From: CAZMVU01 sp964569295 | Lineage (GTDB): Bacteria > Hydrogenedentota > Hydrogenedentia > Hydrogenedentales > JAGMZX01 | DNA length: 24,700 nucleotides | NCBI GenBank assembly: GCA_964569295.1 | Contig: CAZMVU010000052.1 | Location: 1 to 24,700, forward strand | Direction of reading: 5' to 3' | Shown here: in pieces, positions 8,497 to 17,423 of the stretch | Position numbering within the stretch: position 1 is the stretch's first letter | How the letters are laid out: each line of letters opens with the position of its first letter | The notes under the pieces: model-generated | The model's input: the letters and a program-made list of their open reading frames with translations, nothing else | Told to the model about the DNA's origin: nothing | Databases searched by the model: none | Position numbers and translations under genes: made by a program

Positions 8497-9093
8497 ATGC
8501 TGCATCCATTCGAGAAGATTACACCGCACATGTTTCGTTTGCGGGTGGTGCTTTTCGCCGTGGCGGCGCTGCTGCTGGGCTATGCCCTGGTGCGGCTGGC
8601 GGAACCTTTTGCATCGCAGCAGAATGAAGCCGGCGCGCGCTATGGCATCCTGTCCTTCGAGTTCGCGGCCACGGCGGCGCGGGCCGAGCGCATCCTCGAG
8701 ACGTGGGGGCACGCGGGGGTGCGGGCGGCGCAGGTGCATATCTGGCTGGACTATGCGTTTCTGCTCGCCTATTCGACGGCGTTCGCGGCCGGGTGCGTGT
8801 GGGCGTTGCGCCGCTTTGCGCGCCATAGGGGTCCGGAGACCAAGGCGGTTTTGCTTGGGCGGCTGTTGGCGTTCGCCATGTGGGGCGCGGGCCTGTGCGA
8901 TGCGCTGGAGAATGCCGCCCTGCTGCGCATGCTCTACGCCGGTGTCGAACCCGCCTATCCGGCGATTGCTTTCGTGTGCGCGGCGGTGAAGTTTATCCTG
9001 CTCGGCGCGGGCACGGCCTACATTGCCGCCGGGATATTCGCACCGTGGTTCCAAGTACCGGTGCTTCCCACCACCAAGGTCTCGTCAGGCTAG
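8497..9093 (+). CDS. Four-helix integral membrane protein, function unknown
   Basis: This 198-residue protein has four hydrophobic segments: about 13-32, 82-108, 122-146 and 158-184. The first loop carries the segment YGILSFEFA before AERILETWG, and the helices contain WLDYAFLLAYS and LCDALENAALLRML. I have the impression of a widespread uncharacterised bacterial membrane family with the same SFEFA, DY-LAYS and D-x-x-EN-x-ALL pattern, but I cannot name it or assign a role. The ATG at 8497 has GGGAGGAAAG just upstream; the same frame stays open far to the left, where it overlaps the sensor gene on the other strand, so that part is judged non-coding. It is divergent from the sensor gene and ends 14 bases from the stop of lpxC/fabZ. 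Confidence 0.75.
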   Translation: MLHPFEKITPHMFRLRVVLFAVAALLLGYALVRLAEPFASQQNEAGARYGILSFEFAATAARAERILETWGHAGVRAAQVHIWLDYAFLLAYSTAFAAGCVWALRRFARHRGPETKAVLLGRLLAFAMWGAGLCDALENAALLRMLYAGVEPAYPAIAFVCAAVKFILLGAGTAYIAAGIFAPWFQVPVLPTTKVSSG

Positions 9094-9107
9094 CCAGGAC
9101 GATGCGG

Positions 9108-10433
9108 CTACTCTTCGACGTTCATCAGGCTGAAGCTGAGTTCGGCCTCGGCGCACACGTCGTCGTCGACACGGGCCACGGCCTTGACCCGGCAGGCATT
9201 GTGCCGCAAGTGGATCATGTCGACATCGATGACCAGTTGATCGCCGGGGACCACTGTGCGGCGGAACTTCGCCTTGTCCACGCCCATGAAGAACGCGAGT
9301 TTGTCATCCGGTTCGCCGTCCTCGCCGAAAATGAGCACGGCGCCAACCTGGGCCATGGCCTCGATGATAAGTACGCCGGGCATAACGGGAATGTCGGGCC
9401 AGTGCCCCTGGAAAAAGGGCTCGTTCACGGTGACATTCTTAATGCCGGTCACCTTCTTGTTCGGCTCGAAGACAAGGATGCGGTCGACGAGCAGGAAAGG
9501 ATAGCGGTGCGGCAGAATCCGCATGATCTTGTTCACGTCGAGGGCGGGGCTTGGCCGCTTGGTCACGCGGTAATCTTTGAGCGTTTTCACGCCGCCTTTG
9601 CCGTTCAAGTACACCTTGCGAATCTGGCGGGAGAAGTGCACGTTCTTCTCGTGGCCAGCTTTCACCCCGACGATGTGGCCGCGCACGGGGCGGCCGAGGA
9701 GGTACATATCGCCGAGGAGATCGAGTATCTTGTGGCGCACGAACTCGTCGGGGAAACGCAGATCTTCATTGAGGATTTTGTCTTCGCCGATAACGACGGC
9801 GCTTTCGATGCTCCCCCCCTGGATAAGCCCCTTCTCTTGCAACATTTTCACATCCCGCAAGAAACAGAAGGTGCGTGCGGGGGCGATCTGGGTGCGGAAG
9901 GTATCTTCGTTGATGGTGAAGGTGGCGTATTGGGTGCCGATGGCCACATGGTCAAACGCGATGGTCATGGTGACCCGCAGTTCGTCGCACGGGAGCACGG
10001 AGAGGGTGACGTCGTCCTGCCGGTAATACACCGGACGGTCCACGGAGATGTATTGTCTGTCAGCCCCCTGCTCGACGATCCCGGCCTTGAGCAGGGCGCC
10101 CATCACAGGCAGGGCACTGCCGTCGCCATTGGGGATTTCGTCCGCATCAAGCTCGACGACCAGGTTGTCGACGCCGAGGCCCACCATGGCGGCCAGGGCA
10201 TGCTCGACCGTGTGTATGCGGGCGTCGCCAATGCCGATGGTGGTGCCGCGGGAGACATCGACCACGTGGTCGATGTCGGCTGGAATGGGCGGGCTTCCCA
10301 CTATGTCCACCCGCCGGAAGACGATACCGGAATCGGGGGAGGCGGGCCTGAAGGTGACCGTGGTCAAACAACCCCGGTGCAAGCCCACGCCAGAGAAGGA
10401 CACATCCTTTGCAATGGTCTTCTGCTTACTCAT
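9108..10433 (-). CDS. lpxC/fabZ: LpxC-FabZ fusion: UDP-3-O-acyl-GlcNAc deacetylase / 3-hydroxyacyl-ACP dehydratase
   Basis: One 441-residue polypeptide joins two enzymes. Residues 1 to about 290 are LpxC, which commits sugar precursor to lipid A. The zinc ligands are visible as HTVEH (His78, with Glu77 as base), RHKILD (His234, Asp238), and the later catalytic histidine in AGHEKN (His261). Residues about 298-441 are FabZ, a hotdog dehydratase of fatty acid synthesis, with LPHRYPFLLVDR, His344 in FQGHWP and Glu358 in IIEAMAQVG as the active pair. Such fusions are known, notably in Bacteroidetes. Joining them puts two users of 3-hydroxyacyl-ACP supply on one chain. The start overlaps the lpxD stop by eight bases, so translation is probably coupled. 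It is the last gene of the long minus-strand string. No LpxA gene follows in this window. Confidence 0.95.
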   Translation of the reverse strand: MSKQKTIAKDVSFSGVGLHRGCLTTVTFRPASPDSGIVFRRVDIVGSPPIPADIDHVVDVSRGTTIGIGDARIHTVEHALAAMVGLGVDNLVVELDADEIPNGDGSALPVMGALLKAGIVEQGADRQYISVDRPVYYRQDDVTLSVLPCDELRVTMTIAFDHVAIGTQYATFTINEDTFRTQIAPARTFCFLRDVKMLQEKGLIQGGSIESAVVIGEDKILNEDLRFPDEFVRHKILDLLGDMYLLGRPVRGHIVGVKAGHEKNVHFSRQIRKVYLNGKGGVKTLKDYRVTKRPSPALDVNKIMRILPHRYPFLLVDRILVFEPNKKVTGIKNVTVNEPFFQGHWPDIPVMPGVLIIEAMAQVGAVLIFGEDGEPDDKLAFFMGVDKAKFRRTVVPGDQLVIDVDMIHLRHNACRVKAVARVDDDVCAEAELSFSLMNVEE

Positions 10434-11460
10434 GGCGGTCTTCTTCCAGCCTTTCCAGCCGGCGCTCGAGGTGGCGTATTCGCCGGCCCAGTTCCGGCGC
10501 CTGCTGCTGCGCCACGAGTACGCGGCGCTGCTTGTTGTGATCTATCGCCGGGAATCCCGACACGGTGGCGCCGGGAGGAACAGAAGCGGTGACGCCGGCG
10601 CGCGCGCCGATGCTGGCGCCGTCGCCCACGTCGATATGCCCGTTGATGCCGGCAGCGGCGCCGATGCGCACATCGCGCCCAATATGGGCGCTGCCGGCGA
10701 TGCCGGCTTTGCCTGCAATGACACAATGTTCACCCACCTGAACATTGTGACCGATCTGAACAAGATTGTCAATTTTTGTGCCGCGGCCAATGCGGGTCTC
10801 GCCGAAGGTAGCCCGGTCGATGGCGCTGTTGCTGCCCACTTCGACATCGTCGCCGAGCACGACGCGCCCCACTTGCGGTATCTTCGCCCAGGCGCCGCCA
10901 AGCGGGGTGAAGCCGAAGCCATCCGCGCCTATGGTGCAGTGGGCATGGAGCACGCAACGGCGGCCGACTTCGCAGTGTTCATGCACCACGACTTGGGGAT
11001 ACAGCACACTGCCGGTGCCGATGCGCGCCTCGCGCCCGATGTAGGCGCCCGCATAGACCACCACCGAGTCGCCGAGTACGGCGCCATCCGCGACGACCAC
11101 ATGCGCATCGAGGGCCACGCCGTTACCGAGGGTGACATCCGCCCCCACCACGGCGGTAGCGTGTATTCCGGCGGGATGGACGGTGCGGTCTTCGTGGAAA
11201 CGCTGAAGCACTTGGGCAAAAGCGACATCGGGCTGCGCAACGACAATTTGGTCCATGGCGCAGCCGGCCACCTCATGTTCCACGAGCGCAACACTGGCCT
11301 GGCTTTGCGGCAGCCATTGCGCATAGCGGCCGCTGCGCACGAAGGTCAGATCGCCGGGGACGGCCTCGCGTATGCCGTTCACGCCGGTGATGCTTGTGCT
11401 GGGGTCGCCCACCACATTGCCGCCGACGAGTTCAGCGATTTGTCCTGCGGTCAATTCCAC
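10426..11460 (-). CDS. lpxD: LpxD, UDP-3-O-acylglucosamine N-acyltransferase
   Basis: The 344-residue product adds the N-linked 3-hydroxyacyl chain to the lipid A precursor, the step after LpxC. The N-terminal uridine-binding domain starts with ELTAGQIAELVGG and has VNGIREAVPGDLTFV. From about residue 100 the protein is a left-handed beta-helix of hexapeptide repeats (such as IGREARIGTGSVLYP, GRGTKIDNLVQIGHNVQVG). A short C-terminal helix (LGRRIRHLERRLERLEED) ends it. Family alignment begins at ELTAG, so the GTG at 11460 is chosen; an ATG at 11496 would add twelve residues, and neither start has a strong ribosome-binding site. It follows the Skp gene closely and overlaps lpxC/fabZ by eight bases. 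Confidence 0.93.
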   Translation of the reverse strand: MELTAGQIAELVGGNVVGDPSTSITGVNGIREAVPGDLTFVRSGRYAQWLPQSQASVALVEHEVAGCAMDQIVVAQPDVAFAQVLQRFHEDRTVHPAGIHATAVVGADVTLGNGVALDAHVVVADGAVLGDSVVVYAGAYIGREARIGTGSVLYPQVVVHEHCEVGRRCVLHAHCTIGADGFGFTPLGGAWAKIPQVGRVVLGDDVEVGSNSAIDRATFGETRIGRGTKIDNLVQIGHNVQVGEHCVIAGKAGIAGSAHIGRDVRIGAAAGINGHIDVGDGASIGARAGVTASVPPGATVSGFPAIDHNKQRRVLVAQQQAPELGRRIRHLERRLERLEEDRHE

Positions 11461-11551
11461 GGTTCTACCCGATTCCAAGCCCCGCCGCCAGCCCATGCAG
11501 GGCCGCTGGCGGAGCGTCTGCGGGGGTCGCGCGCCGTGGGCGTGGACCGTC

Positions 11552-12124
11552 CTACGAGGCTCGTTCGTTGAGGTGCTGGAGCACCCGGGACGTAATGTCG
11601 ATGGTGCCGCTGTAGTAAATGACGCCGCCTCGCGGGGGGTTGGGCGAGTTGGCCTCGAGGATGAGGTGGAAGTTTTCCTGCTCGCCTATTTCGGCGACTA
11701 CTTCACGCACTTCTTTGATGAGCGCCTCGACGACGTCACGTTCTTTGCGGTCGATGATGCGCTGGCGCTTGGCGAGTTCGGAACGGTAATCGTCCTGCAG
11801 TACCTCTATCTCCGACTCTACTTCCTCGCGTTTCTCGCTGCTCCAAGTGGCGACATTGGCGTCGTATTCTTCGCGCAGTGCCTTGATCTTGTCAAACAGA
11901 TTGTCGATATCCGACTGGAGCTTTTCGACTTCTTCCTGGAGTTTGTTGTACTCGTCTTTGCGCTTCTCATATTCTTTCATGATGAAGCGAAAGTCGACAA
12001 CGCCGATTTTGTAGCTGGCGGCTTGTGACTCACTCTCCTGCGCCCGGGGCGCCCCGGCGGCGGTGAGAAGGAGTGTGGCGAGCATAAACGCGATGGCTGT
12101 GGTGCGAAACGAACGTGCTGTCAC
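11552..12124 (-). CDS. skp: Skp/OmpH-family periplasmic chaperone
   Basis: This 190-residue protein is a periplasmic holdase that carries unfolded outer-membrane proteins to the BAM complex. A signal peptide covers about residues 1-28 (hydrophobic FMLATLLLTAAG, then APRAQ). The mature part opens with YKIGVVDFRFIMKEYEKRKDEYNKLQ, the usual OmpH strand and first helix. A long charged coiled coil (about 50-150) forms the tentacles, and ILEANSPNPPRGGVIYYSG returns to the body strands. The start is taken as GTG at 12124 because AGGAAAGGG lies nine bases before it and the signal peptide then starts correctly; a longer reading to 12190 would add non-family residues. Position between bamA and lpxD matches the classic bamA-skp-lpxD order in many diderms. 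Confidence 0.9.
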   Translation of the reverse strand: MTARSFRTTAIAFMLATLLLTAAGAPRAQESESQAASYKIGVVDFRFIMKEYEKRKDEYNKLQEEVEKLQSDIDNLFDKIKALREEYDANVATWSSEKREEVESEIEVLQDDYRSELAKRQRIIDRKERDVVEALIKEVREVVAEIGEQENFHLILEANSPNPPRGGVIYYSGTIDITSRVLQHLNERAS

Positions 12125-12155
12125 GATGTTAATCCCTTTCCTGGTGCCGCGGTAC

Positions 12156-12179
12156 TTCAAGGGGGTCTTGCCCCCTGAA
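12156..12179 (-). other. Hairpin in the bamA-skp gap
   Basis: AGGGGG (12160-12165) pairs with CCCCCT (12171-12176), extended by TTC with GAA past one bulged A. No T-run follows on the minus strand, so it is more likely an mRNA stem, perhaps a processing or stability site, than a terminator. A second stem, ATGCGGG (12298-12304) with CCCGCAT (12307-12313), lies just after the bamA stop. Confidence 0.4.
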
Positions 12180-12316
12180 ATGCACGGCAACCCTATTGCT
12201 CAAATGGAATGGAAATTCAAGGCGGAAGTATATCACTTCACTTCCGTGTGCCTCAAATGCATAGCAGGCGGTTATCGCTGGCCGGCCTGTGCGCCTCATG
12301 CGGGTTCCCGCATACG

Positions 12317-14620
12317 TCAGAAACGCAAGCCAGTTGCCAGGTGAAGTCTGCCGTTACCCTGGTCATCGTCGGGATTCACGGGGATGCCATAGTCAAGGCG
12401 GAACGGGCCGAGCCGGGGCACATCGAACCCGATTCCCAATCCCACGCTGTACCGGATGTCTCCAAGGTCGAAGTCACTCGCCTCCAGCCACACGCCGCCG
12501 GCATCGCCAAAGCCATAGAGCCGGAGAATGTCGGTGACGCGGTACTGGACTTCCAGATTGTTTACGAGGAACAGTTCGCCACCGACCGCCGTGCGCCTGC
12601 CATCCGCGTTGGTCACCTTCGGGCCGACGTCGCGGATGTCGTAGCCGCGGATGGTGCTGGTGCCGCCGGCGAAGTAACGATCCTGAAGCGGCACCAGATC
12701 GGAGCCGCCATAGGGGGTGACCCACCCTTCGCGGGTGCGGTAGCTCAACACCCAGGTTTGCTCATCGTCAAGGGGCCAGAAAAGCTCGCTTTCGTGCTCA
12801 ATCTTGTAAAACTCGTTATCGGCGCCAAATCCCGCGAGCTGCATCCGGAGCAGATGGTTGGCGCCGGTCGAGGGCACGCGCGGGTTATCGAGGGTGTCAC
12901 GCTCGATATCCCAGCCCAGGCTGAGCGTAGTGCTCGAACCCGCCAGGTCTTCGAGGATGGGCACGTCCTCAAAGGCATCGGGGATATCGCTGATGTCAGT
13001 GTCTTCGTAGAGAACACTGACGTTGGTGCGCGCGAAGGTGGAAAGGACCTTGCCCACGCGCAGTTGGCCGCCGCTCTGTTCTTCCCGGAAGTCGGCGCCG
13101 TCGCGGTAGATGCGCGTGTAGCTGAACAGGTCGCCGCCGACCAGAACGGGGTAGCCGAAAGCGTCGGGGTCGGTGAAGCTGATACGGTACTCGTCGCGGC
13201 GGCTGCCTTCCTGTAGCCGCACGCTCAGGCGCTGCCCGCCGCCGGAGAACGTGGGCCAGTTCAGCAGGTCGACGTTCGTGAGGCGCAACTCGCCGTAGCC
13301 TGCGACACGGGCGTCGGTCGAGTAGCCAACACCGAAATTGAATGTACCGGTCTTGCCTTCCTCAACGTCCACGAGGAGATCGGTCCACAGATCGTCTTCC
13401 GTGATATTGCCCAAGGTAAGGCGTGACTTCTCGAAATAGCCGGTGTTGTCGATGCGCCGCTGGCTCAATTCCACCAGGCTGCCGTCGAACCGGTCGCCGG
13501 GCTTGAGCAGGACACGGCGGCGGATGACCTCATCCTTGGTGATTTCGTTCCCACTGATATCGATTTGGCGAACGTACTTGAGATCGCCTTCCTGCACGTC
13601 GTGCACGACGTGGGTTGTTTTCTGTTCACGGTCGAGGACGACCTGGGGCACTACATCGGCGTTTACGTAGCCGCTGTCCTCGTAGTTTTTCTGGAGGTTC
13701 GCGGCATCTTCGCTCACTTGGCCGCGGTTGTGGACTTCGTCTTCGTGGACCGCGATCACATCGCGCATTTCGTCGTCGTCGTAAACTTGGTTCCCGGCAA
13801 TCTTGAGCGTGCCGACGCTGTATTCGTCGCCTTCATCGAGATGAATAGTGATGTGCATCCCCTTGCCGTCGTCGGTGTATACGACGTCGGTCCGGGGAAT
13901 AGCGGCTTCGAGGTGGCCGGCGTCGCCATAGGCGTCGAGGATATTCTCGAGATCGGCCTCGAATTTTTCTTCTTTGTACCGGCCGCCGATAAACCACCAG
14001 GCGGCGCGGGTTTTCATCGCTTTCTTGACTTCGCGCCGCGTCAAGGCGTCATTCCCCTCGAACTTGATCGAGCGAATGCGCGCTTTCTTGCCTTCCTGGA
14101 TGGCGTAGATGAGGCGCACGCGGGAAGGGCCGACTTTCTCCGCGATAATGTCGACGGCGGCGTTGGCAAAGCCTTTTTCCTGGTAGTGGTCGAGGATCGC
14201 TTTGCGCTCGCTGTCGTAGCCTTCGGGCAGGAACGCGTCTCCCTCGCGCCACGTGAGTACGCCGCGCACTTTCCGGTCGTTGATCTTTTCGTTGCCGATG
14301 ATCCGGACCTCGTCGATGACGCGCTTTTCTTCGAAGACGTACGTGAGAACCGTGCCGCCATTGTCGGGCTCGGACTCGACTTTGATGTTGGCGAAAAAGC
14401 CGAGGTCGTAGAGGCGGCGTATGTCGCGTGCGACGGCGCGCGGGTTCAGCGGCTCATCCACTTGCACTTCGATCTTCGATCGAACAACTTGCTCGCTAAC
14501 GCGCTCAAGCCCGGCGACGTCGATACGGCTGACGCGCCGGGCCTGCTGGGTCGGTTGGGCCAGGCCCGCCGTGGCGATCCCAAAGAGCGCCACAGCGAGC
14601 CCGAGAGTCAGTCTATTCAA
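12317..14620 (-). CDS. bamA: BamA, outer-membrane protein assembly factor (Omp85)
   Basis: The 767-residue protein is the core of the BAM complex, inserting beta-barrels into the outer membrane. A signal peptide covers residues 1-21. Five POTRA domains follow at about 27-95, 96-176, 179-268, 271-350 and 352-425; repeated marks are the IxGN or FEGN strand and the RRLYDLGFF / YQEKGFANA helix ends. The C-terminal barrel (about 430-767) has the Omp85 lid signature RYFAGGTSTIRGYDIRD near 658, and the chain ends in a phenylalanine as outer-membrane barrels do. The start is TTG at 14620, four bases overlapped with the clpC stop (TTGA), with GAAGGTG seven bases upstream; there is no ATG or GTG that would give a better signal peptide. 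So bamA appears translationally coupled to clpC. Confidence 0.93.
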   Translation of the reverse strand: MNRLTLGLAVALFGIATAGLAQPTQQARRVSRIDVAGLERVSEQVVRSKIEVQVDEPLNPRAVARDIRRLYDLGFFANIKVESEPDNGGTVLTYVFEEKRVIDEVRIIGNEKINDRKVRGVLTWREGDAFLPEGYDSERKAILDHYQEKGFANAAVDIIAEKVGPSRVRLIYAIQEGKKARIRSIKFEGNDALTRREVKKAMKTRAAWWFIGGRYKEEKFEADLENILDAYGDAGHLEAAIPRTDVVYTDDGKGMHITIHLDEGDEYSVGTLKIAGNQVYDDDEMRDVIAVHEDEVHNRGQVSEDAANLQKNYEDSGYVNADVVPQVVLDREQKTTHVVHDVQEGDLKYVRQIDISGNEITKDEVIRRRVLLKPGDRFDGSLVELSQRRIDNTGYFEKSRLTLGNITEDDLWTDLLVDVEEGKTGTFNFGVGYSTDARVAGYGELRLTNVDLLNWPTFSGGGQRLSVRLQEGSRRDEYRISFTDPDAFGYPVLVGGDLFSYTRIYRDGADFREEQSGGQLRVGKVLSTFARTNVSVLYEDTDISDIPDAFEDVPILEDLAGSSTTLSLGWDIERDTLDNPRVPSTGANHLLRMQLAGFGADNEFYKIEHESELFWPLDDEQTWVLSYRTREGWVTPYGGSDLVPLQDRYFAGGTSTIRGYDIRDVGPKVTNADGRRTAVGGELFLVNNLEVQYRVTDILRLYGFGDAGGVWLEASDFDLGDIRYSVGLGIGFDVPRLGPFRLDYGIPVNPDDDQGNGRLHLATGLRF

Positions 14621-17076
14621 GGAGTAACACCTTCCGCCGCTTGCCCGGCCGGCTCGAAGAGAAGTTTTTCCTCCGTTTCCGAAGGCCGCACTTCGATGTT
14701 CGCATCGGCCGGGAGTTCGCCTTTCAGAAGCAATTCCGCAAGGGGATCCTCGATGTACTGCTGTACCGCCCGCCGCAGAGGCCGGGCACCATACTCCGCG
14801 TTGCTCCCCACCCGCACGAGGAATTCCTTGGCCTCATCCGTGAGCTTCAACAGCAAGTACTTTTCAGCGAGTCTGTCTATCACTTCGGCGACATGAATGT
14901 CAACCACGGCCTTGAGTTGCTCATGCGTAAGATGGTGGAAAACGAGGATTTCGTCGACCCGGTTGAGGAACTCCGGATTGAAGACTTTCCGGGTTTCTTC
15001 CATGACGCGCTCGCGCATGCGGTCGTACTGTTCGCTCTCGGAATCACGCTGGAAGCCGACTGTGGTGTGGCGGCGGATGCGGCGCGCGCCGACATTCGAG
15101 GTCATGATGACGACGGCGTTGCGGAAGTCGACCTTCCGGCCGGTGGCGTCGGTCATGAAGCCTTCTTCGAGCACCTGAAGCAGCGTGTTGAACACGTCCG
15201 GGTGCGCCTTTTCAATCTCATCGAAGAGCACGACGGAGTACGGTCTGCGGCGGACCTGCTCGGTAAGCTGGCCGCCTTCGTTGTAGCCGATGTAACCGGG
15301 AGGCGCGCCAGCAAGGCGGCTCACGGCGAAGCGCTCCATGTACTCGGACATGTCGATGGTGATAAGCGCATCTTCACTGCCGAAGAGGAACTTCGCCAGG
15401 GTCTTGGCGAGGTAGGTCTTACCGACGCCGGTGGGGCCGAGGAAGAGGAAACTGCCGACAGGGCGGTTGGCATTGCGCAGACCGGACCGCGAGCGCTGTA
15501 TGGCGCGGGTGATGGCGTCGATAGCCGGGTCCTGGCCGACAACGGCGCGGTGCAGTTCGTCGCGCATCTTGAGCAGGCGCTCGCTCTCTTTTTCCTCGAG
15601 CTTGGTCAGGGGCACGCCCGTCCATTTCGACACGATGTAGGCGATGTCCTCCTCGCTCACCACGTGCTCGGCGGAGTCACGCTTTTCCTCCCAGACACGC
15701 TTACGGTCTTCGAGCTTGGCGATGAACTGACGCTCTTGATCGCGTAGTTTGGCGGCCTTTTCGTACTCCTGGCGGCGGATAGCCTGTTCTTTGTCGTAGG
15801 TGACCTGCTCAATTTCCTTCTCGATTTCCTTGAGTTCCTCGGGCCGCGTGGTGATCTGGAGGCGCGCGCGGGAACCGGCCTCGTCTATCACATCCACCGC
15901 CTTGTCGGGGAGGAAGCGATCGGTGATGTACTGGTTCGAGAGTTTGGCTGCGGCGACGATGGCCTCTTCGGCAAACTTGACGCGGTGATGCGCCTCGTAC
16001 TTATCGCGCAGCCCGCGCATGATGTCGATGGTCTGATCGACCGATGGCTGATCCACAAGGATGGTCTGGAAGCGGCGCGCGAGTGCAGCGTCTTTCTCGA
16101 TGTGCTTGCGGTATTCGTCCATGGTGGTAGCGCCAATGCACTGGAGTTCACCGCGTGCGAGCGCGGGCTTGAGCATGTTCGCGGCATCGACCGCGCCCTC
16201 GGCGGCGCCGGCGCCGACGATGGTGTGCAGCTCGTCAATAAAGAGAATGATGTTGTCCGCGCGGCGGATTTCTTTCATGACGGCCTTGAGGCGTTCCTCG
16301 AACTGGCCGCGGTACTTGGTGCCGGCCACCACCCCCGCGAGATCGAGGGTGAGCACGCGGCGCCCGAGGAGCAGATCGGGCACGTCGCCGTCTATGATGG
16401 ACTGGGCGAGCCCTTCAACGATGGCGGTCTTGCCGACCCCCGCCTCGCCGATGAGCACGGGGTTGTTCTTCGTGCGCCGGCTGAGCACCTGTATAACACG
16501 CTCGATTTCATCGGCACGGCCGATCACCGGATCGAGTTTACTATCCCGGGCAAGTTGTGTAAGATCACGCCCGAAGGTATCCAGGGCGGGGGTCTGCGAC
16601 TTCTTGCCTGTTTGCGCTTCCTGTGGCGCGCCGCCGCCTTGATCGCCCAGCAGGCGGATGACTTCCGCCTGGATGCGACCGAGGTCGACCTTCATGTCCT
16701 GAAGAACCTTGGCGGCAATGCCTTCGCCCTCTTTGAGCAGGCCAAGCAGAATGTGCTCCGTGCCAATGTAGCTATGGTTGAAGCGGCGCGCTTCCTCCAC
16801 GGCAAGCTCGAGCACTTTCTTGGCCCGGGGCGTGAACGCGATCTCGTCGCTCGAGATGGTCGCCGAGCCCGGTTGCACCTGCTGCTCGATTTCAAGGGCA
16901 AGCGCGTCAATATCGATGCCGAGATCCTCAAGGGCCTTGGCCGCTATCCCTTCGGGTTCGCGGCACAGCCCAAGCAGGATGTGTTCGGTGCGCACGTACT
17001 CGCTGCCGAGGCGGGTGGCCTCTTCGCGTGCCGCGCTCACCACATGTTTTGCGCGTTCCGTAAATCGTTCCCACAT
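14617..17076 (-). CDS. clpC: ClpC, AAA+ unfoldase of the Clp protease
   Basis: This 819-residue Hsp100 protein unfolds substrates and feeds them to ClpP in the cytoplasm. The N-domain (1-145) has two repeats, each with the TEHILLGL signature. The first AAA module has Walker A GEAGVGKT (about 208-215) and Walker B ILFIDELH. A UVR-type middle segment with EYEKAAKLRDQE lies near 434-455 and is where McsA/MecA-type adaptors act. The second AAA module has GPTGVGKT (about 546-553) and VVLFDEIEKA. A VGF tripeptide near 670 is the ClpP-docking loop, so this is ClpC rather than the disaggregase ClpB. All expected motifs are intact. AAAGG lies ten bases before the ATG. It lies 347 bases behind mcsB and overlaps bamA by four bases. 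ClpP is not in this window. Confidence 0.95.
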   Translation of the reverse strand: MWERFTERAKHVVSAAREEATRLGSEYVRTEHILLGLCREPEGIAAKALEDLGIDIDALALEIEQQVQPGSATISSDEIAFTPRAKKVLELAVEEARRFNHSYIGTEHILLGLLKEGEGIAAKVLQDMKVDLGRIQAEVIRLLGDQGGGAPQEAQTGKKSQTPALDTFGRDLTQLARDSKLDPVIGRADEIERVIQVLSRRTKNNPVLIGEAGVGKTAIVEGLAQSIIDGDVPDLLLGRRVLTLDLAGVVAGTKYRGQFEERLKAVMKEIRRADNIILFIDELHTIVGAGAAEGAVDAANMLKPALARGELQCIGATTMDEYRKHIEKDAALARRFQTILVDQPSVDQTIDIMRGLRDKYEAHHRVKFAEEAIVAAAKLSNQYITDRFLPDKAVDVIDEAGSRARLQITTRPEELKEIEKEIEQVTYDKEQAIRRQEYEKAAKLRDQERQFIAKLEDRKRVWEEKRDSAEHVVSEEDIAYIVSKWTGVPLTKLEEKESERLLKMRDELHRAVVGQDPAIDAITRAIQRSRSGLRNANRPVGSFLFLGPTGVGKTYLAKTLAKFLFGSEDALITIDMSEYMERFAVSRLAGAPPGYIGYNEGGQLTEQVRRRPYSVVLFDEIEKAHPDVFNTLLQVLEEGFMTDATGRKVDFRNAVVIMTSNVGARRIRRHTTVGFQRDSESEQYDRMRERVMEETRKVFNPEFLNRVDEILVFHHLTHEQLKAVVDIHVAEVIDRLAEKYLLLKLTDEAKEFLVRVGSNAEYGARPLRRAVQQYIEDPLAELLLKGELPADANIEVRPSETEEKLLFEPAGQAAEGVTP

Positions 17077-17423
17077 AGTGTGTTAACCTTTTCTTACCTT
17101 TTGGGACACATCAACCGCAGCCCGGTGCGCCCGCTTCAAAGCGGGAGTACGTGCTGGGCTGTGCCGTTCTCGTGTCTATGTATACGGCGGCGTCATCACA
17201 CCGCGCTATCCTGCCGCCATGTTCAATCGGGGGCCGGTATGCCCCTTCGCCATGCAACGTCTAAGCGTCTACATCAGGGTGCAATCTGCGCGCCAATCCG
17301 CGTTATCGAGAGGCAGGCTATCCCGCCTGAAGGTTGGTAACAACACGCTGTCTGCCTCATAGTAAGCCGCGCTCACAGCCCATTGCACACGCCTCGTCAA
17401 AGAATATACCCCATGTGTTTCCG
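17077..17423. other. 347-base gap between the mcsB-like gene and clpC
   Basis: This is a long gap for an otherwise tight string. I see no gene. A hairpin CCCGCTT/AAGCGGG with a very small loop sits at 17130-17145. I looked for CtsR heptad repeats (GGTCAAA type) and for a CIRCE inverted repeat and found neither. On the minus strand TTGACG and TTGAAC occur but without a well-spaced -10 box, so a private clpC promoter is possible but not shown. Confidence 0.45.

Noticed and set aside
8880..10592. 570-codon open frame on the plus strand
   Set aside because: Antisense to lpxC/fabZ and the lpxD end, whose motifs are unmistakable; the antisense protein has no recognisable domain.
13565..14896. 443-codon open frame on the plus strand
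   Set aside because: Antisense shadow of bamA and the end of clpC.
15985..17340. 451-codon open frame on the plus strand
   Set aside because: Antisense shadow of clpC that runs into the gap; no domain and no ribosome-binding site.
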